Of a stretch of DNA of 64,000 nucleotides, positions 26,753 to 35,463 are shown piece after piece. Source of the DNA: Pacificimonas flava (GTDB taxonomy: Bacteria > Pseudomonadota > Alphaproteobacteria > Sphingomonadales > Sphingomonadaceae); NCBI RefSeq assembly GCF_000342165.1, contig NZ_AMRV01000004.1, positions 186,001-250,000 of the forward strand. The letters run 5' to 3'. The position numbers and the translations under genes were made by a program. Each line of letters begins with the position of its first letter. The stretch's first letter is position 1. The notes under the pieces were generated by a model. That model was not told the DNA's origin and ran no database searches. It was given only the letters and a program-made list of their open reading frames with translations.

Positions 26753-27523
26753 TCAGTGGCTGGCGGTCAGCTTCAGCGTTCGTCCGCCGCGTTCGACGAC
26801 CAGACCGAGTCGGTCGCGGCTGCCAAGCTGATGGGCCAGGTCGCTGACATCCTCGCTGCGGTCGAATGATTCGGCGTCGTAAGTGACGAGAATGTCGCCG
26901 CGCCGCAGACCGGCCGCAGCAAGAGAGGGCGGCGGATCGCTGGTGAAGCGGTATGCGCGCCGTCCGGACGCGGTCGTCGCAGGTTCGATGCCGAGCCGCA
27001 TGGTTGTGACGAGACGCTGAACCGCGACCTCCGCGTCCTCTTCCGCGCGGGCATCCGAACCGCTGGCGTCTCGCGGCGCCTCCGCGCCCTCGTCCGATTC
27101 GGGCAGGCGCAGGATCCGCTCCGCTCCGCTCGCCTCCGTCAGCGCCACCTCTTGCGGCGCAACGCGGGTGAGCGTCCAGCCCGGCGCGGCGCGGCGTCCG
27201 AGCCGCACATAGCGCTGTTCGTCGCTGCCGAGCGTAAAAAAGGCGCCGGCGCTGCCGCTGCCCGCCGACGTCCCGATCAGCGCCAGGTCCGGGGGAAGCG
27301 GCGTGGCGCTGGACGGCGGGGTTGGGGGTGGGCTCGTCGTGGGCGACGCCGCGAGCGGGGCGGCGGCGCCTTCGGACGAGATCACGCTCGTATCGGGCGG
27401 CGTGGACGCGGCCTCGTCCTCGCGCGCGCACGCGGAGGAAAGAAGGAGGGTCACCGTGCAGGCACAGGCGCCGACGAGAGGGTGGCGGAAGGGGAGGGCG
27501 GCGGCAAAGCGCATGGGCTGCAT
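26753..27523 (-). CDS. Second GspC-like protein (HR plus PDZ domain), probable lipoprotein
   Basis: A 256-residue protein transcribed away from the gsp operon. The N-terminus is hydrophobic and ends TLLLSSAC, a possible lipobox (a weak match), in place of the transmembrane anchor of true GspC. A Pro/Ser/Thr linker follows. Residues about 78-142 (LALIGTSAGSGSAGAFFTLG, RYVRLGRRAAPGWTLTRV) match the homology-region domain of GspC. The C-terminal 60 residues (AAGLRRGDILVTYDAESF, DRLGLVVERGGRTLKLT) form a PDZ domain. It could bind the secretin GspD from the outer membrane side. ATGs at 27523 and 27514 are both possible; neither has a good ribosome site. Confidence 0.7.
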   Translation of the reverse strand: MQPMRFAAALPFRHPLVGACACTVTLLLSSACAREDEAASTPPDTSVISSEGAAAPLAASPTTSPPPTPPSSATPLPPDLALIGTSAGSGSAGAFFTLGSDEQRYVRLGRRAAPGWTLTRVAPQEVALTEASGAERILRLPESDEGAEAPRDASGSDARAEEDAEVAVQRLVTTMRLGIEPATTASGRRAYRFTSDPPPSLAAAGLRRGDILVTYDAESFDRSEDVSDLAHQLGSRDRLGLVVERGGRTLKLTASH

Positions 27524-27579
27524 CTAGCCGGCCGGGCCCGGCTTTGCACGGTCCGACGCCCGCTGTGGGGCAGCGGCGG

Positions 27580-27597
27580 AAAAGTTTTCGAACTTTT
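27580..27597. promoter_or_regulatory. Perfect inverted repeat in the divergent gsp promoter region
   Basis: AAAAGTT-TTCG-AACTTTT is a perfect 7-bp dyad in an otherwise GC-rich 130-base interval between the GspC-like gene and gspC. It lies eight bases before the PhoB-box-like sequence. It could be an operator for a dimeric regulator acting on both directions, or a hairpin with a TTCG loop. Confidence 0.5.
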
Positions 27598-27604
27598 AGC
27601 GGAA

Positions 27605-27622
27605 CTGTCATATAGCCGGCAT
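27605..27622 (+). promoter_or_regulatory. PhoB-box-like sequence upstream of gspC
   Basis: CTGTCATATAGCCGGCAT matches the PhoB consensus CTGTCATAWAWCTGTCAY at 15 of 18 positions, with a perfect first heptamer. Ten bases further lies TCGAAT, a possible -10 element at the distance usual for PhoB-activated promoters. That would put the transcript start near 27645, very close to the gspC ATG at 27654. A GTG at 27666 might then be the working start. This is a visual match, not a tested site. Confidence 0.5.
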
Positions 27623-27653
27623 AGGGCGCGGATCGAATGACCGGGGCGGTATC

Positions 27654-28472
27654 ATGAGCGACAGGGTGAGCGGGATCAGACGCCGCTTCAGCGTGCGCAC
27701 GATGTACGGCGCGCTGGAGATCGCACTGATGGCGCTTGCGGCCTATGCGTTGGCGGCGCTGATCTGGGCGTCGATCGTCCCCATCGGCGTGTTCGGCGAC
27801 TGGAAGGGATCGGCCGTGCTGCCGCCGCCGCCGCGCCAGGATTTCGCCGGCCTGGATCCGCTGTTCGGTTTTCAGACATCCGGCGGGCCGATGGTGGTGT
27901 CCGACAGCGGTCTGGAACTGTTCGGCCTGCGCATGGACCGGGCGAGCGGACGCGGGTCCGCGATTTTGGCGACCGAGGGCGAGCCGCAACAGAGTTTCGA
28001 TGTCGGCGAAGAGGTGGCGCCCGGCGTCATCCTGCAGGCGGTTGAGGCGGATCATGTGGTCCTGTCGCGTGGCGGTGCGGAGGAAGTGATCTTCCTGGAC
28101 CAGTCCGAACCCGCGACGCGCGTGGCGAGCGGCGGATCGGACGGCGTATCCAGTCCGCAGCGCGAGGAAATCGGCGCCGATGCACCGGGCGGACAGGGCG
28201 GAAGCGCCGCCGCAGACTTGTCCGCGGCCGTCCGCTTTGCGCGCCGCGCGCCGGGAGAGGCCGGCGTCGAGATGCAGCCCGGCGGCGACGGCAATCTGTT
28301 CCGTCGCAGCGGCCTTCAGGGCGGCGACGTGCTGATCAGCATCGACGGCAATCCCATGAACGATCCGGGGGCCGCGTCCACGGCGCTCGAAAATCTAAAT
28401 TCCGATCAGAGTGTCAGTCTGATCATAGAGCGGCAGGGCAGCCGCATCCCCGTCACAGTGAGAGTTCCGTAA
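27654..28472 (+). CDS. gspC: Type II secretion system protein GspC
   Basis: A 272-residue inner-membrane protein linking the assembly platform to the secretin. A short cytosolic start is followed by one membrane helix (MYGALEIALMALAAYALAAL, residues 17-40). The homology-region domain runs from about residue 83 (GLELFGLRMDRASG) to 148, and a PDZ domain from about 215 (FRRSGLQGGDVLISIDGN) to the end. It is the first gene of gspC-gspN and is followed by gspD one base after its stop. Length is normal for the family. Confidence 0.88.
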   Translation: MSDRVSGIRRRFSVRTMYGALEIALMALAAYALAALIWASIVPIGVFGDWKGSAVLPPPPRQDFAGLDPLFGFQTSGGPMVVSDSGLELFGLRMDRASGRGSAILATEGEPQQSFDVGEEVAPGVILQAVEADHVVLSRGGAEEVIFLDQSEPATRVASGGSDGVSSPQREEIGADAPGGQGGSAAADLSAAVRFARRAPGEAGVEMQPGGDGNLFRRSGLQGGDVLISIDGNPMNDPGAASTALENLNSDQSVSLIIERQGSRIPVTVRVP

Positions 28473-28473
28473 G

Positions 28474-30807
28474 ATGAGGTTTCGTCTTCTGGCCGTCGCG
28501 GCCGCGCTTGCCATTTCCGCCCCGATATCCGGCGGCCCGGCGCAGGCGCAGCAATATCTGAACGTGCGCGATGCCGACATCCGCGCCTTCATCGAGGATG
28601 CGGCGCGCGTGACCGGTCGCAACATGGTCGTCGACCCCGATGTCGAGGGCACGGTGTCGGTCATCACCGAAAAGCCGCTGAGCCGATCCGAATATTTCGA
28701 GGTGTTTCTAGAGACGCTCAGGGCGAACGACCTGATCGCCATCCCGCTGTCGAACGGAACGCTGCGCATCTCCTCCTCCGCCGAGGCGGCGCGGCAGCCG
28801 TCGATGGGCGGCGGCGGGCGCTTCGTCACGCGCGTGGTGCGCCTGAACCAGATCGCGCCCGCACAGGCGCTGGAATCCGTCGCGGGCCTCGTCAGCGCGC
28901 AGGGGCAGATCACGGCGTCGGGCACCGGCGATGCGCTGGTCATCGCGGATTATGAGGACAATCTGTCCCGCATCCTCGGCATCCTGCGCGAAATCGACCG
29001 CGATAATTCGACGATGCAGCTGGTGCCGCTCGACAATTCGGGGGCGCGCGAGATCGCGGCGGCGATCGGTCAGCTGGCGCAGGCGGCGGGGGAGACCGGC
29101 GTGGGCGTCGTTCCCGTCGACAGCTCCAACTCGGTCATTCTGCGCGGCGCGCCGGACAAGGTTCAGCGCATGGCCTCCATCGTCCGCGAACTCGATGCGC
29201 GCGCGGCGCTGGGCGCGGATGTACGCGTGCATTATCTGAAACATGCCGATGCCGAGTCGTTGCTGCCGGTATTGCAGCAGATCGCCGGCCAGACGACGAC
29301 CGTGGCGACGGTGGATGCCTCGACCGAGGACGAGCAGGCGCCGCAGGCGGGCGAAGGCGAGGGCGGCGCCGCGCGGACGCAGACTGCTGGCAATCAGCCG
29401 CAGGTCGTGCAGCCCGCAAGCGGCGAGCGCGCCCGCGCGGTCATCGCGCGCTATGGCGGCGCCAACGCGCTGGTGATTTCCGCGCCGCCCGACCTGCAGA
29501 AATCGCTGGGCGAGGTGATCCTGCAACTGGACCAGCCCCGCGACCAGGTGCTGGTGGAGGCTATCGTCGCGGAGGTGTCGGACCAGGCGGCGCGCGCGCT
29601 TGGTGTGCAGTTCCTGCTGGCAGGCCTGGACGGGACGGTGCCGTTCGCGACCACAAACTATTCCAATCAGGTGCTGAATCCGCTTGCCATCGCCGGCGCG
29701 ATCGGCGCGACCGAGCTGGAGAACCAGACGATCACGGTCGACGGCGAGGTCATTTCACAGACCGGCAGCGTCGGCGTAACGGAGGAATTGCAGCAGGCCG
29801 CCGCACGGTCGCTGCTGGGCGTGACCGGCGGCCTGTTCGGCGTCGGCGGCGTCAGCGGCGACACGGTGTTTGGCGCGATCATCAACGCGGTGAAGTCGGA
29901 TACGGCCAGCAACGTCCTGAGCGTGCAGTCGCTGATGACGCTGGACAACAAGGAGGCGCGCTATCTAGTCGGCCAGGAGGTGCCTATCACGACGGGCGAG
30001 GCACTGTCCGACAATTTCGACAATGCGTTTCGCACGGTAGAGCGGCAGAAGGTCGGCATCGAACTGCAGGTGCGCCCGCAGATCAATGCCGGCGGCGCGG
30101 TGAAGCTGTTCCTGGCGCAGGAGGTATCCTCCGTCGCCGGACCGGTTTCGAGCGGGTCGTCCGACCTGATCCTGAACACGCGCGAGATCGAGACCGTCAT
30201 CACCGTCAATGACGGCGACATCGTGGCGCTGGGCGGCCTTTTGGACGAGAATGAGCGCCGCACGATCGAGAAGATCCCGCTGCTGGGCGACATTCCGCTG
30301 ATCGGCGAACTGTTCACCAGCCGCAGCCGGGAAAAGGTTCAGACCAACCTGATGGTGTTCATCCGGCCGCGCATCATCCGCAACCGCGAGGAGGCGCAGG
30401 CGATCGCCGCGCATCGCTATAATTTCGCGCGCAACACGCAGCTGGCGCGCAATCCGGACAGCGAGCCGGCCCTTGATCGCGTGCTGCGCACCTATCTCGA
30501 CACGCTGCCGCCGGGCAGCGCGCCGGCGGGCCAGAGCGCTGCGGGTTACGGCGTCGATGTCGCAGGCTTTCAGGATCGCGGCGACGCGGTCGAACTGCAG
30601 CAGGATCTGGAGGAACTCGGTCCCTCCGCCATTGTCGAGCGGGACGGCGTCTTCGTCGTTCGCATCGGACCGACGGCGACACGCCCGGACGCGGAGGTGC
30701 TGCGCCAGCGTCTGGCCCGCGACGGATACCCGAATGCGCTGATTATCGATCTTGGCAACCCAAATGTAACAGCAAAGACTTATTCGGACGCTAGCGGCAC
30801 GGAATAA
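28474..30807 (+). CDS. gspD: Type II secretion secretin GspD with C-terminal SPOR-like domain
   Basis: A 777-residue outer-membrane channel subunit. It has a signal peptide (ending GGPAQAQ), then N0-N3 domains (YLNVRDADIRAFIEDAARVT starting near residue 27). The secretin core spans about 355-650, with VPITTGEALSDN and the signature VALGGLLDENERRTIEKIPLL, and ends with MVFIRPRIIRNRE. Residues about 692-758 (VDVAGFQDRGDAVELQQDLE, FVVRIGPTATRPDAEVLRQR) match the SPOR peptidoglycan-binding pattern. Ordinary GspD instead ends in a short S-domain for a pilotin. No pilotin gene is nearby. Confidence 0.93.
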   Translation: MRFRLLAVAAALAISAPISGGPAQAQQYLNVRDADIRAFIEDAARVTGRNMVVDPDVEGTVSVITEKPLSRSEYFEVFLETLRANDLIAIPLSNGTLRISSSAEAARQPSMGGGGRFVTRVVRLNQIAPAQALESVAGLVSAQGQITASGTGDALVIADYEDNLSRILGILREIDRDNSTMQLVPLDNSGAREIAAAIGQLAQAAGETGVGVVPVDSSNSVILRGAPDKVQRMASIVRELDARAALGADVRVHYLKHADAESLLPVLQQIAGQTTTVATVDASTEDEQAPQAGEGEGGAARTQTAGNQPQVVQPASGERARAVIARYGGANALVISAPPDLQKSLGEVILQLDQPRDQVLVEAIVAEVSDQAARALGVQFLLAGLDGTVPFATTNYSNQVLNPLAIAGAIGATELENQTITVDGEVISQTGSVGVTEELQQAAARSLLGVTGGLFGVGGVSGDTVFGAIINAVKSDTASNVLSVQSLMTLDNKEARYLVGQEVPITTGEALSDNFDNAFRTVERQKVGIELQVRPQINAGGAVKLFLAQEVSSVAGPVSSGSSDLILNTREIETVITVNDGDIVALGGLLDENERRTIEKIPLLGDIPLIGELFTSRSREKVQTNLMVFIRPRIIRNREEAQAIAAHRYNFARNTQLARNPDSEPALDRVLRTYLDTLPPGSAPAGQSAAGYGVDVAGFQDRGDAVELQQDLEELGPSAIVERDGVFVVRIGPTATRPDAEVLRQRLARDGYPNALIIDLGNPNVTAKTYSDASGTE

Positions 30808-30832
30808 TCCCTTGAGCGCGGCGGCCATCCCC

Positions 30833-32332
30833 ATGAGCGACAGCAAACCATCGGCAAGCCTTCCCTATGCCTTTGCCAAGCGGCACGGGGTCATCGTTCT
30901 GGATGGGGAGGGCGAGGAGGTCAGTGTCGGTCTGCGCGAGGACGCCGACCCCCGCGCCCTGATCGAGGTGCGCCGGGCCATCGGCCGACCGATCGCCATG
31001 CGCTTCGTAGCGGCCAAGCAGTTCGAGACGCTGCTGGGAGAGCGTTACGGTTCCGGCGGTCTCGATTCGGACCGCGCTGCGGGCGAACTGGCGGAAATGG
31101 GCGATCTCGGCGCGCTGGCGGACGATCTGCCGGCGGCAGCCGACCTGCTGGAGACCAGCGACGACGCGCCGGTTATCAAGCTGATCAACGGCATATTGGC
31201 AGAGGCCATTCGCGACGGCGCCAGCGACATCCATGTGGAGCCGTTCGAGAGCGCGCTGGTCGTGCGCCTGCGCGTCGACGGCGTTCTGAAGGAGGTGCTG
31301 CGCCTGCCGCCCAAGGTCTCGCCGGTCGTCACCAGCCGCATCAAGGTCATGGCGCGCCTCGATATCGCGGAGCGGCGCGTGCCGCAGGACGGCCGCATCG
31401 GTCTGGCGCTGGGCGGGCGCCAGCTCGACGTGCGCGTCTCCACCCTGCCGGCGCGCGCGGGCGAACGCGTCGTCATGCGTATCCTGGACAAGGAGCAGGC
31501 GGAACTGGAGCCGACCGACCTGGGCATGCCGGCAAACCTCCTGAAACATTTCCAGTCCGCCCTGTCGGAACCGAACGGCATCGTGCTGGTCACCGGGCCG
31601 ACGGGATCGGGCAAGACCACCAGCCTTTATGCCGGCCTGCGCATGCTGAACGACGGCGAGCGCAACATCCTGACGGTCGAGGACCCGGTCGAATATGCGG
31701 TGGAGGGCGTCGGCCAGACCCAGGTGAACACCAAGGTGGGCATGAGCTTCGCCGCCGGCCTGCGCGCCATCTTGCGGCAGGATCCCGATGTGGTGATGGT
31801 CGGCGAAATCCGCGATCACGAGACGGCGGAGATCGCCGTGCAAGCGTCGCTGACCGGCCATCTGGTTCTGTCGACAGTGCATACGAACGACGCGGTCGGC
31901 GCCATTACCCGGCTGAAGGATATCGGTGTCGAGCCGTTCCTCCTCGCCTCCTCCCTGCGGCTGGTGATGGCGCAGCGGCTGGTGCGGCGTCTGTGCACCC
32001 ACTGCGCCGTGCCGCATCCCGCAACAGCGGTGGAGGCCGCGCCCCTCGGCCTCGACACAGGCGTCACCATCTATCAGCCGGCGGGCTGCCGCGAATGCGC
32101 CAATACCGGCTTCCGCGGCCGTATCGGCGTCTTCGAGATGATCCGCATCGACAAGGACCTGCGCGAACTGATGCTGTCGGGCGCGGACGAGAACGTCATT
32201 GCGCGCCATGCTTTCTCGAACGCGCCCAACATGGCATCGTCGGCGCGGCGGCTGGTGCTGGAGGGTCGAACCACGGTAGAAGAGGCCGTCCGGATCCTGA
32301 GGAAAGACGCGTCGCAAGATGCCGAGCTATGA
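30833..32332 (+). CDS. gspE: Type II secretion ATPase GspE
   Basis: A 499-residue cytosolic ATPase that powers pseudopilus assembly. Walker A is GPTGSGKTT at residues 255-263. The Asp box/Walker B region reads LRAILRQDPDVVMVGEIRD, with the histidine box GHLVLSTVHTNDA after it. A tetracysteine zinc site (LCTHC and GCREC) is near residues 387-424. The ATG at 30833 (MSDSKPSASLPYAFAKRHGV) fits the family start; a TTG at 30812, four bases after the gspD stop, is the alternative. The stop overlaps gspF by 14 bases. Confidence 0.95.
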   Translation: MSDSKPSASLPYAFAKRHGVIVLDGEGEEVSVGLREDADPRALIEVRRAIGRPIAMRFVAAKQFETLLGERYGSGGLDSDRAAGELAEMGDLGALADDLPAAADLLETSDDAPVIKLINGILAEAIRDGASDIHVEPFESALVVRLRVDGVLKEVLRLPPKVSPVVTSRIKVMARLDIAERRVPQDGRIGLALGGRQLDVRVSTLPARAGERVVMRILDKEQAELEPTDLGMPANLLKHFQSALSEPNGIVLVTGPTGSGKTTSLYAGLRMLNDGERNILTVEDPVEYAVEGVGQTQVNTKVGMSFAAGLRAILRQDPDVVMVGEIRDHETAEIAVQASLTGHLVLSTVHTNDAVGAITRLKDIGVEPFLLASSLRLVMAQRLVRRLCTHCAVPHPATAVEAAPLGLDTGVTIYQPAGCRECANTGFRGRIGVFEMIRIDKDLRELMLSGADENVIARHAFSNAPNMASSARRLVLEGRTTVEEAVRILRKDASQDAEL

Positions 32333-33557
32333 TTATCTGGCGATCGATTCCGCGGGGCGGGAAAAGCGCGGCGCGCTGAGCGCGGCGAGCGAGGAGGCGC
32401 TGCGCGACCAGCTTCGCGCGCGCGCACTGCTGCCCGTTCGCATCAGTGCCGGCAGCGGCAATGCGCCGTCCGCCGCCAAGGCCCTGCCCACGGCGAAGGC
32501 CGGCGGCGCGCTGTTCGCGAAAAAGCTGAAGGTGAAGGAGCTGACGCTGTTCACGCGCCAGCTTGCGACGCTGGTTTCGGTCTCCCCGCTGGAGGAATCG
32601 CTGCGGGCGATCGGCGCGCAGGCGGAAAGGCCGCACATCGCGGCCATCGTCGCGAATGTTCATGCGGCCGTGGTGGAGGGGCAGCGCCTGGGCGCCGCGC
32701 TGGGGCGAGAGCCGAAAAGCTTTCCGCCGCTCTACCGCGCCATGGTGTCCGCGGGCGAGGGGTCGGGCGCCATGACGCAGATCCTGAACCGGCTCGCCGA
32801 CCTGATGGAGCGGCAGGCGGAGGTGCGCGGCAAGATCGTCACGGCGCTCGTCTACCCGATCATGCTGGCCTTGGTCGCGCTGCTGATCATCACCGGCCTA
32901 ATGACCTTCGTCGTGCCGAAAGTGGTCGACCAGTTCGACACCATGGGTCAGGCGCTGCCGCTGCTGACGCGCATCGTCATCGGCGTGTCGGATTTCATGA
33001 CGAGCTGGGGCCTGGTGGTTCTGGCGGCGCTGGCGGCGGCGGCACTGGTGTTCGCGCGGATGCTGGCGAACGAGGGTTTTCGCCTGAAATTCGACAGCTG
33101 GCTGCTGCGCCTGCCCTTTTTCGGCCGGCTGATCCGCGATCTGAATGCCGCGCGGCTGGCGCGCACGCTGTCGACCGTCATCGCCAATGGCATGCCGCTG
33201 CTCGACGGGCTGAGCATCACCGCGCGCACGGTCGGCAACCGGCGGCTGCGCGCGGCGACGCTGGCCATCGTCGAAAGCGTCAACGAGGGCGGCAGCCTGT
33301 CGGGCGCCATGCGGCGGTCGGACGCGTTTCCGCCGCTTCTGGTCCACATGACCGCATCGGGCGAACAGTCGGGCCAGCTGGAAACCATGCTGGCGCGCGC
33401 GGCGGACTATATGGAGCGCGAGTTCGACGCCTTCACCTCCGGCGCGCTGAGCCTGCTGGAGCCGGCGATCATCGTCCTGATGGGCGGTCTGGTCGCCATC
33501 ATTGTCCTGTCCATCCTGCTGCCGATCATGCAGCTTAATACTCTTGCGATCAGTTGA
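32319..33557 (+). CDS. gspF: Type II secretion inner-membrane protein GspF
   Basis: A 412-residue polytopic platform protein that contacts GspE and GspL. It opens MPSYDYLAIDSAGREKRGAL, the usual GspF start. Two T2SSF domains are visible (FTRQLATLVSVSPLEESLRA near residue 75 and LARTLSTVIANGMPLLDGL near residue 280). There are three membrane segments, the last being IIVLMGGLVAIIVLSILLPI close to the C-terminus. It begins inside the gspE coding region, suggesting translational coupling. Confidence 0.95.
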   Translation: MPSYDYLAIDSAGREKRGALSAASEEALRDQLRARALLPVRISAGSGNAPSAAKALPTAKAGGALFAKKLKVKELTLFTRQLATLVSVSPLEESLRAIGAQAERPHIAAIVANVHAAVVEGQRLGAALGREPKSFPPLYRAMVSAGEGSGAMTQILNRLADLMERQAEVRGKIVTALVYPIMLALVALLIITGLMTFVVPKVVDQFDTMGQALPLLTRIVIGVSDFMTSWGLVVLAALAAAALVFARMLANEGFRLKFDSWLLRLPFFGRLIRDLNAARLARTLSTVIANGMPLLDGLSITARTVGNRRLRAATLAIVESVNEGGSLSGAMRRSDAFPPLLVHMTASGEQSGQLETMLARAADYMEREFDAFTSGALSLLEPAIIVLMGGLVAIIVLSILLPIMQLNTLAIS

Positions 33558-33572
33558 GGTTAGGTTCGTCCC

Positions 33573-34025
33573 ATGTCCATGTTTCCCCGCGCACGCAATT
33601 ATGCCCGAACGCTGATGGAGCGCCTGCGCGCGCCCGCGCCGGTGGACGGCGAGGAGGGGTTCACTCTGGTCGAGATCATGGTCGTCGTGGCGATCATCGG
33701 CCTGCTGACCACCTTCGTCGTCATCAACGTCCTGCCGGCGCAGGGGGCGGCGGAGCGGCAGAAGGCGCAGGCGGATATCGAGGTCATCGATCAGGCCCTG
33801 CAACTGTACCGCATCAACAACCGGCGCTTCCCCTCGACGCAGGAGGGGCTGGCGGCGCTGGAAAGTTCCGGCGCGCTGCGGCGCCTGCCGGACGATCCGT
33901 GGGGCAACGCCTATCAATACGCCCAGCCCGGCACGCGCGGCGGCCAATATGACATCTTCTCCTATGGTGCCGACGGGGCCGAGGGCGGCGAGGACGAGAA
34001 TGCCGATATCGGCAATTGGGAATAG
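33573..34025 (+). CDS. gspG: Major pseudopilin GspG
   Basis: A 150-residue pseudopilin. The prepilin cleavage site is G-FTLVEIMVVVAIIGLL, after a 29-residue leader that is long for a pseudopilin; an in-frame ATG at 33615 would give a 15-residue leader. The mature protein has QALQLYRINNRRFPSTQEGL and the conserved DPWGNAYQY and FSYGADG calcium-binding region of GspG. It forms the shaft of the pseudopilus. The prepilin peptidase needed to process it is not encoded in the window. Confidence 0.93.
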   Translation: MSMFPRARNYARTLMERLRAPAPVDGEEGFTLVEIMVVVAIIGLLTTFVVINVLPAQGAAERQKAQADIEVIDQALQLYRINNRRFPSTQEGLAALESSGALRRLPDDPWGNAYQYAQPGTRGGQYDIFSYGADGAEGGEDENADIGNWE

Positions 34026-34488
34026 ATCGCCCGCTTTCCGCCCGCCGGAGACGGAGGCCGGCTTTACGCTGGTGGAGATCATGGTCGTGCTGACCATCGT
34101 CGGCCTGACGGCGGCAGTGGCGGCGCTGGCGCTGCCGGACGGCGGGGCCGCGGCGCGGCAGGAGGCGGAGCGGCTGGGCGCGCGGCTGCTGGCGGCGCGC
34201 GACCATGCCCTGTTCACCCAGTCGGAGACGGCCGCCGTCATCGATGCGGATGGTTACCGGTTCGAGGCGCGGGGGGCGGACGGCGAATGGGCCGGGGTCG
34301 ATGCCCGCAGCCTGAAGCCGCGCCGGTTCGAGGACGTCACGGCCAGCGCCGCATCGGCGCTGCCGCTGCGCGTGCGTTTCGATGCGGTCGGCCTGTCGGA
34401 CCCGGTACGGATCCGACTGACGGGTGCGGGCGGCCGGCCCGCCTCGGTGCAGGTCGATGGATCGGGGGATGTGCGCGTTGCGGAATGA
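34000..34488 (+). CDS. gspH: Minor pseudopilin GspH
   Basis: A 162-residue pseudopilin with cleavage site G-FTLVEIMVVLTIVGL after a leader of about 21 residues, and a globular domain with LLAARDHALFTQSETAAVID typical of GspH. The ATG at 34000 lies inside gspG, giving a 26-base overlap. Other starts are possible but none is better placed. It lies in the standard order between gspG and gspI. Confidence 0.85.
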   Translation: MPISAIGNRSPAFRPPETEAGFTLVEIMVVLTIVGLTAAVAALALPDGGAAARQEAERLGARLLAARDHALFTQSETAAVIDADGYRFEARGADGEWAGVDARSLKPRRFEDVTASAASALPLRVRFDAVGLSDPVRIRLTGAGGRPASVQVDGSGDVRVAE

Positions 34489-34840
34489 GGGCGGCTTTAC
34501 CCTGGTCGAGGTGCTGGTGGCGATGGCGGTGCTGAGCCTGGCCGTGCTGGCGCTGCTGCGTTTGGGTACGGCGCACGCGCGCACGGCCATCGAACTGGAG
34601 CGCGCGGCGCTTGGCGACATCGTCGCGGAAAACGCGCTGATCGAGGCGCAGACGGCAGCGCGCGTTCCGGCCTATGGCAGCGAGACCCTGTCCGTCGACA
34701 ACGCCGGCGAGACCTGGACGATCGCGCGAACCGTCGAGCGCACGGCGGCGGACGGCGTCATGCTGATCCGCATCGAAAGTTTCAACGCCGCCGGCGCGCG
34801 GGCAGGAGCGGTCGAGGGCATGCGGCGGTCGGCACCATGA
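34469..34840 (+). CDS. gspI: Minor pseudopilin GspI
   Basis: A 123-residue pseudopilin with a short leader (MCALRNEGG) before FTLVEVLVAMAVLSLAVLAL. The mature domain has the GspI pattern AENALIEAQ followed by TWTIARTVERTAADGVMLI. The chosen ATG overlaps the gspH 3' end; ATG at 34457 would add four residues. Neither start has a strong ribosome site, which fits translation coupled to gspH. It builds the pseudopilus tip with GspJ and GspK. Confidence 0.85.
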   Translation: MCALRNEGGFTLVEVLVAMAVLSLAVLALLRLGTAHARTAIELERAALGDIVAENALIEAQTAARVPAYGSETLSVDNAGETWTIARTVERTAADGVMLIRIESFNAAGARAGAVEGMRRSAP

Positions 34841-35463
34841 TCCGTTCGGGGGGCGGTCCGGAGCGATTGGCGGGGGCAGACCTCGAGGACGGCTTTACCC
34901 TGGTCGAGACGCTGGTGGCGCTGTTCATCTTCGCCATGCTGGTGACGGCGGGCGCTTTCGTTCTGGGCAACAGCGCGGAGGCGGCGCGGGGCGTCGAGGC
35001 GGTGTCGGACGAATTGCAGGCCCTGCAACGGACGCGCGCGGCCCTGCAGGCGGATCTGGGGCAGATGGCGCTGCGTCCAAGCCGCGCGGCCGGCGGAGAG
35101 GAACGGGGGGCGCTGACCTCCGGAGACCGGGCGGATGGGGCGCTGCTTGCCTTCGTGCGGTACGGCCCGGACAATCCCGACGGTGAGGAAAGGCCGGCGC
35201 TGCAATATGTCGGCTGGTTCCAGACCGAAGGCGGGCTGGAACGGCGGGCGGCGGCGCATCTGGACGGAGAGGCCTTGGGCGCGGGCGCGTTGCTCCTGCC
35301 CGGGGCAAGCGGCGCGCGGGTGCAGTTCCATTATCGCAGCGGCTGGAGCGATACCCCGGTGGAGACCGTTCCGGCCGTCCTGCCCGACGCCGTGCGCCTG
35401 ACGCTGACGCACCCGCGCTACGGCGCGGTCGAGCAGCTGTTCCTGACCGGGGCGGGCGCGTGA
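34837..35463 (+). CDS. gspJ: Minor pseudopilin GspJ
   Basis: A 208-residue tip pseudopilin. The cleavage site is DG-FTLVETLVALFIFAMLVT, and the mature part begins with a helix leading to LQALQRTRAALQADLGQMAL and continues with the GspJ-type segment LQYVGWFQTEGGLERR. The start overlaps the gspI stop (ATGA) and the stop overlaps the GTG of gspK, so gspI-J-K are coupled. Confidence 0.88.
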   Translation: MIRSGGGPERLAGADLEDGFTLVETLVALFIFAMLVTAGAFVLGNSAEAARGVEAVSDELQALQRTRAALQADLGQMALRPSRAAGGEERGALTSGDRADGALLAFVRYGPDNPDGEERPALQYVGWFQTEGGLERRAAAHLDGEALGAGALLLPGASGARVQFHYRSGWSDTPVETVPAVLPDAVRLTLTHPRYGAVEQLFLTGAGA

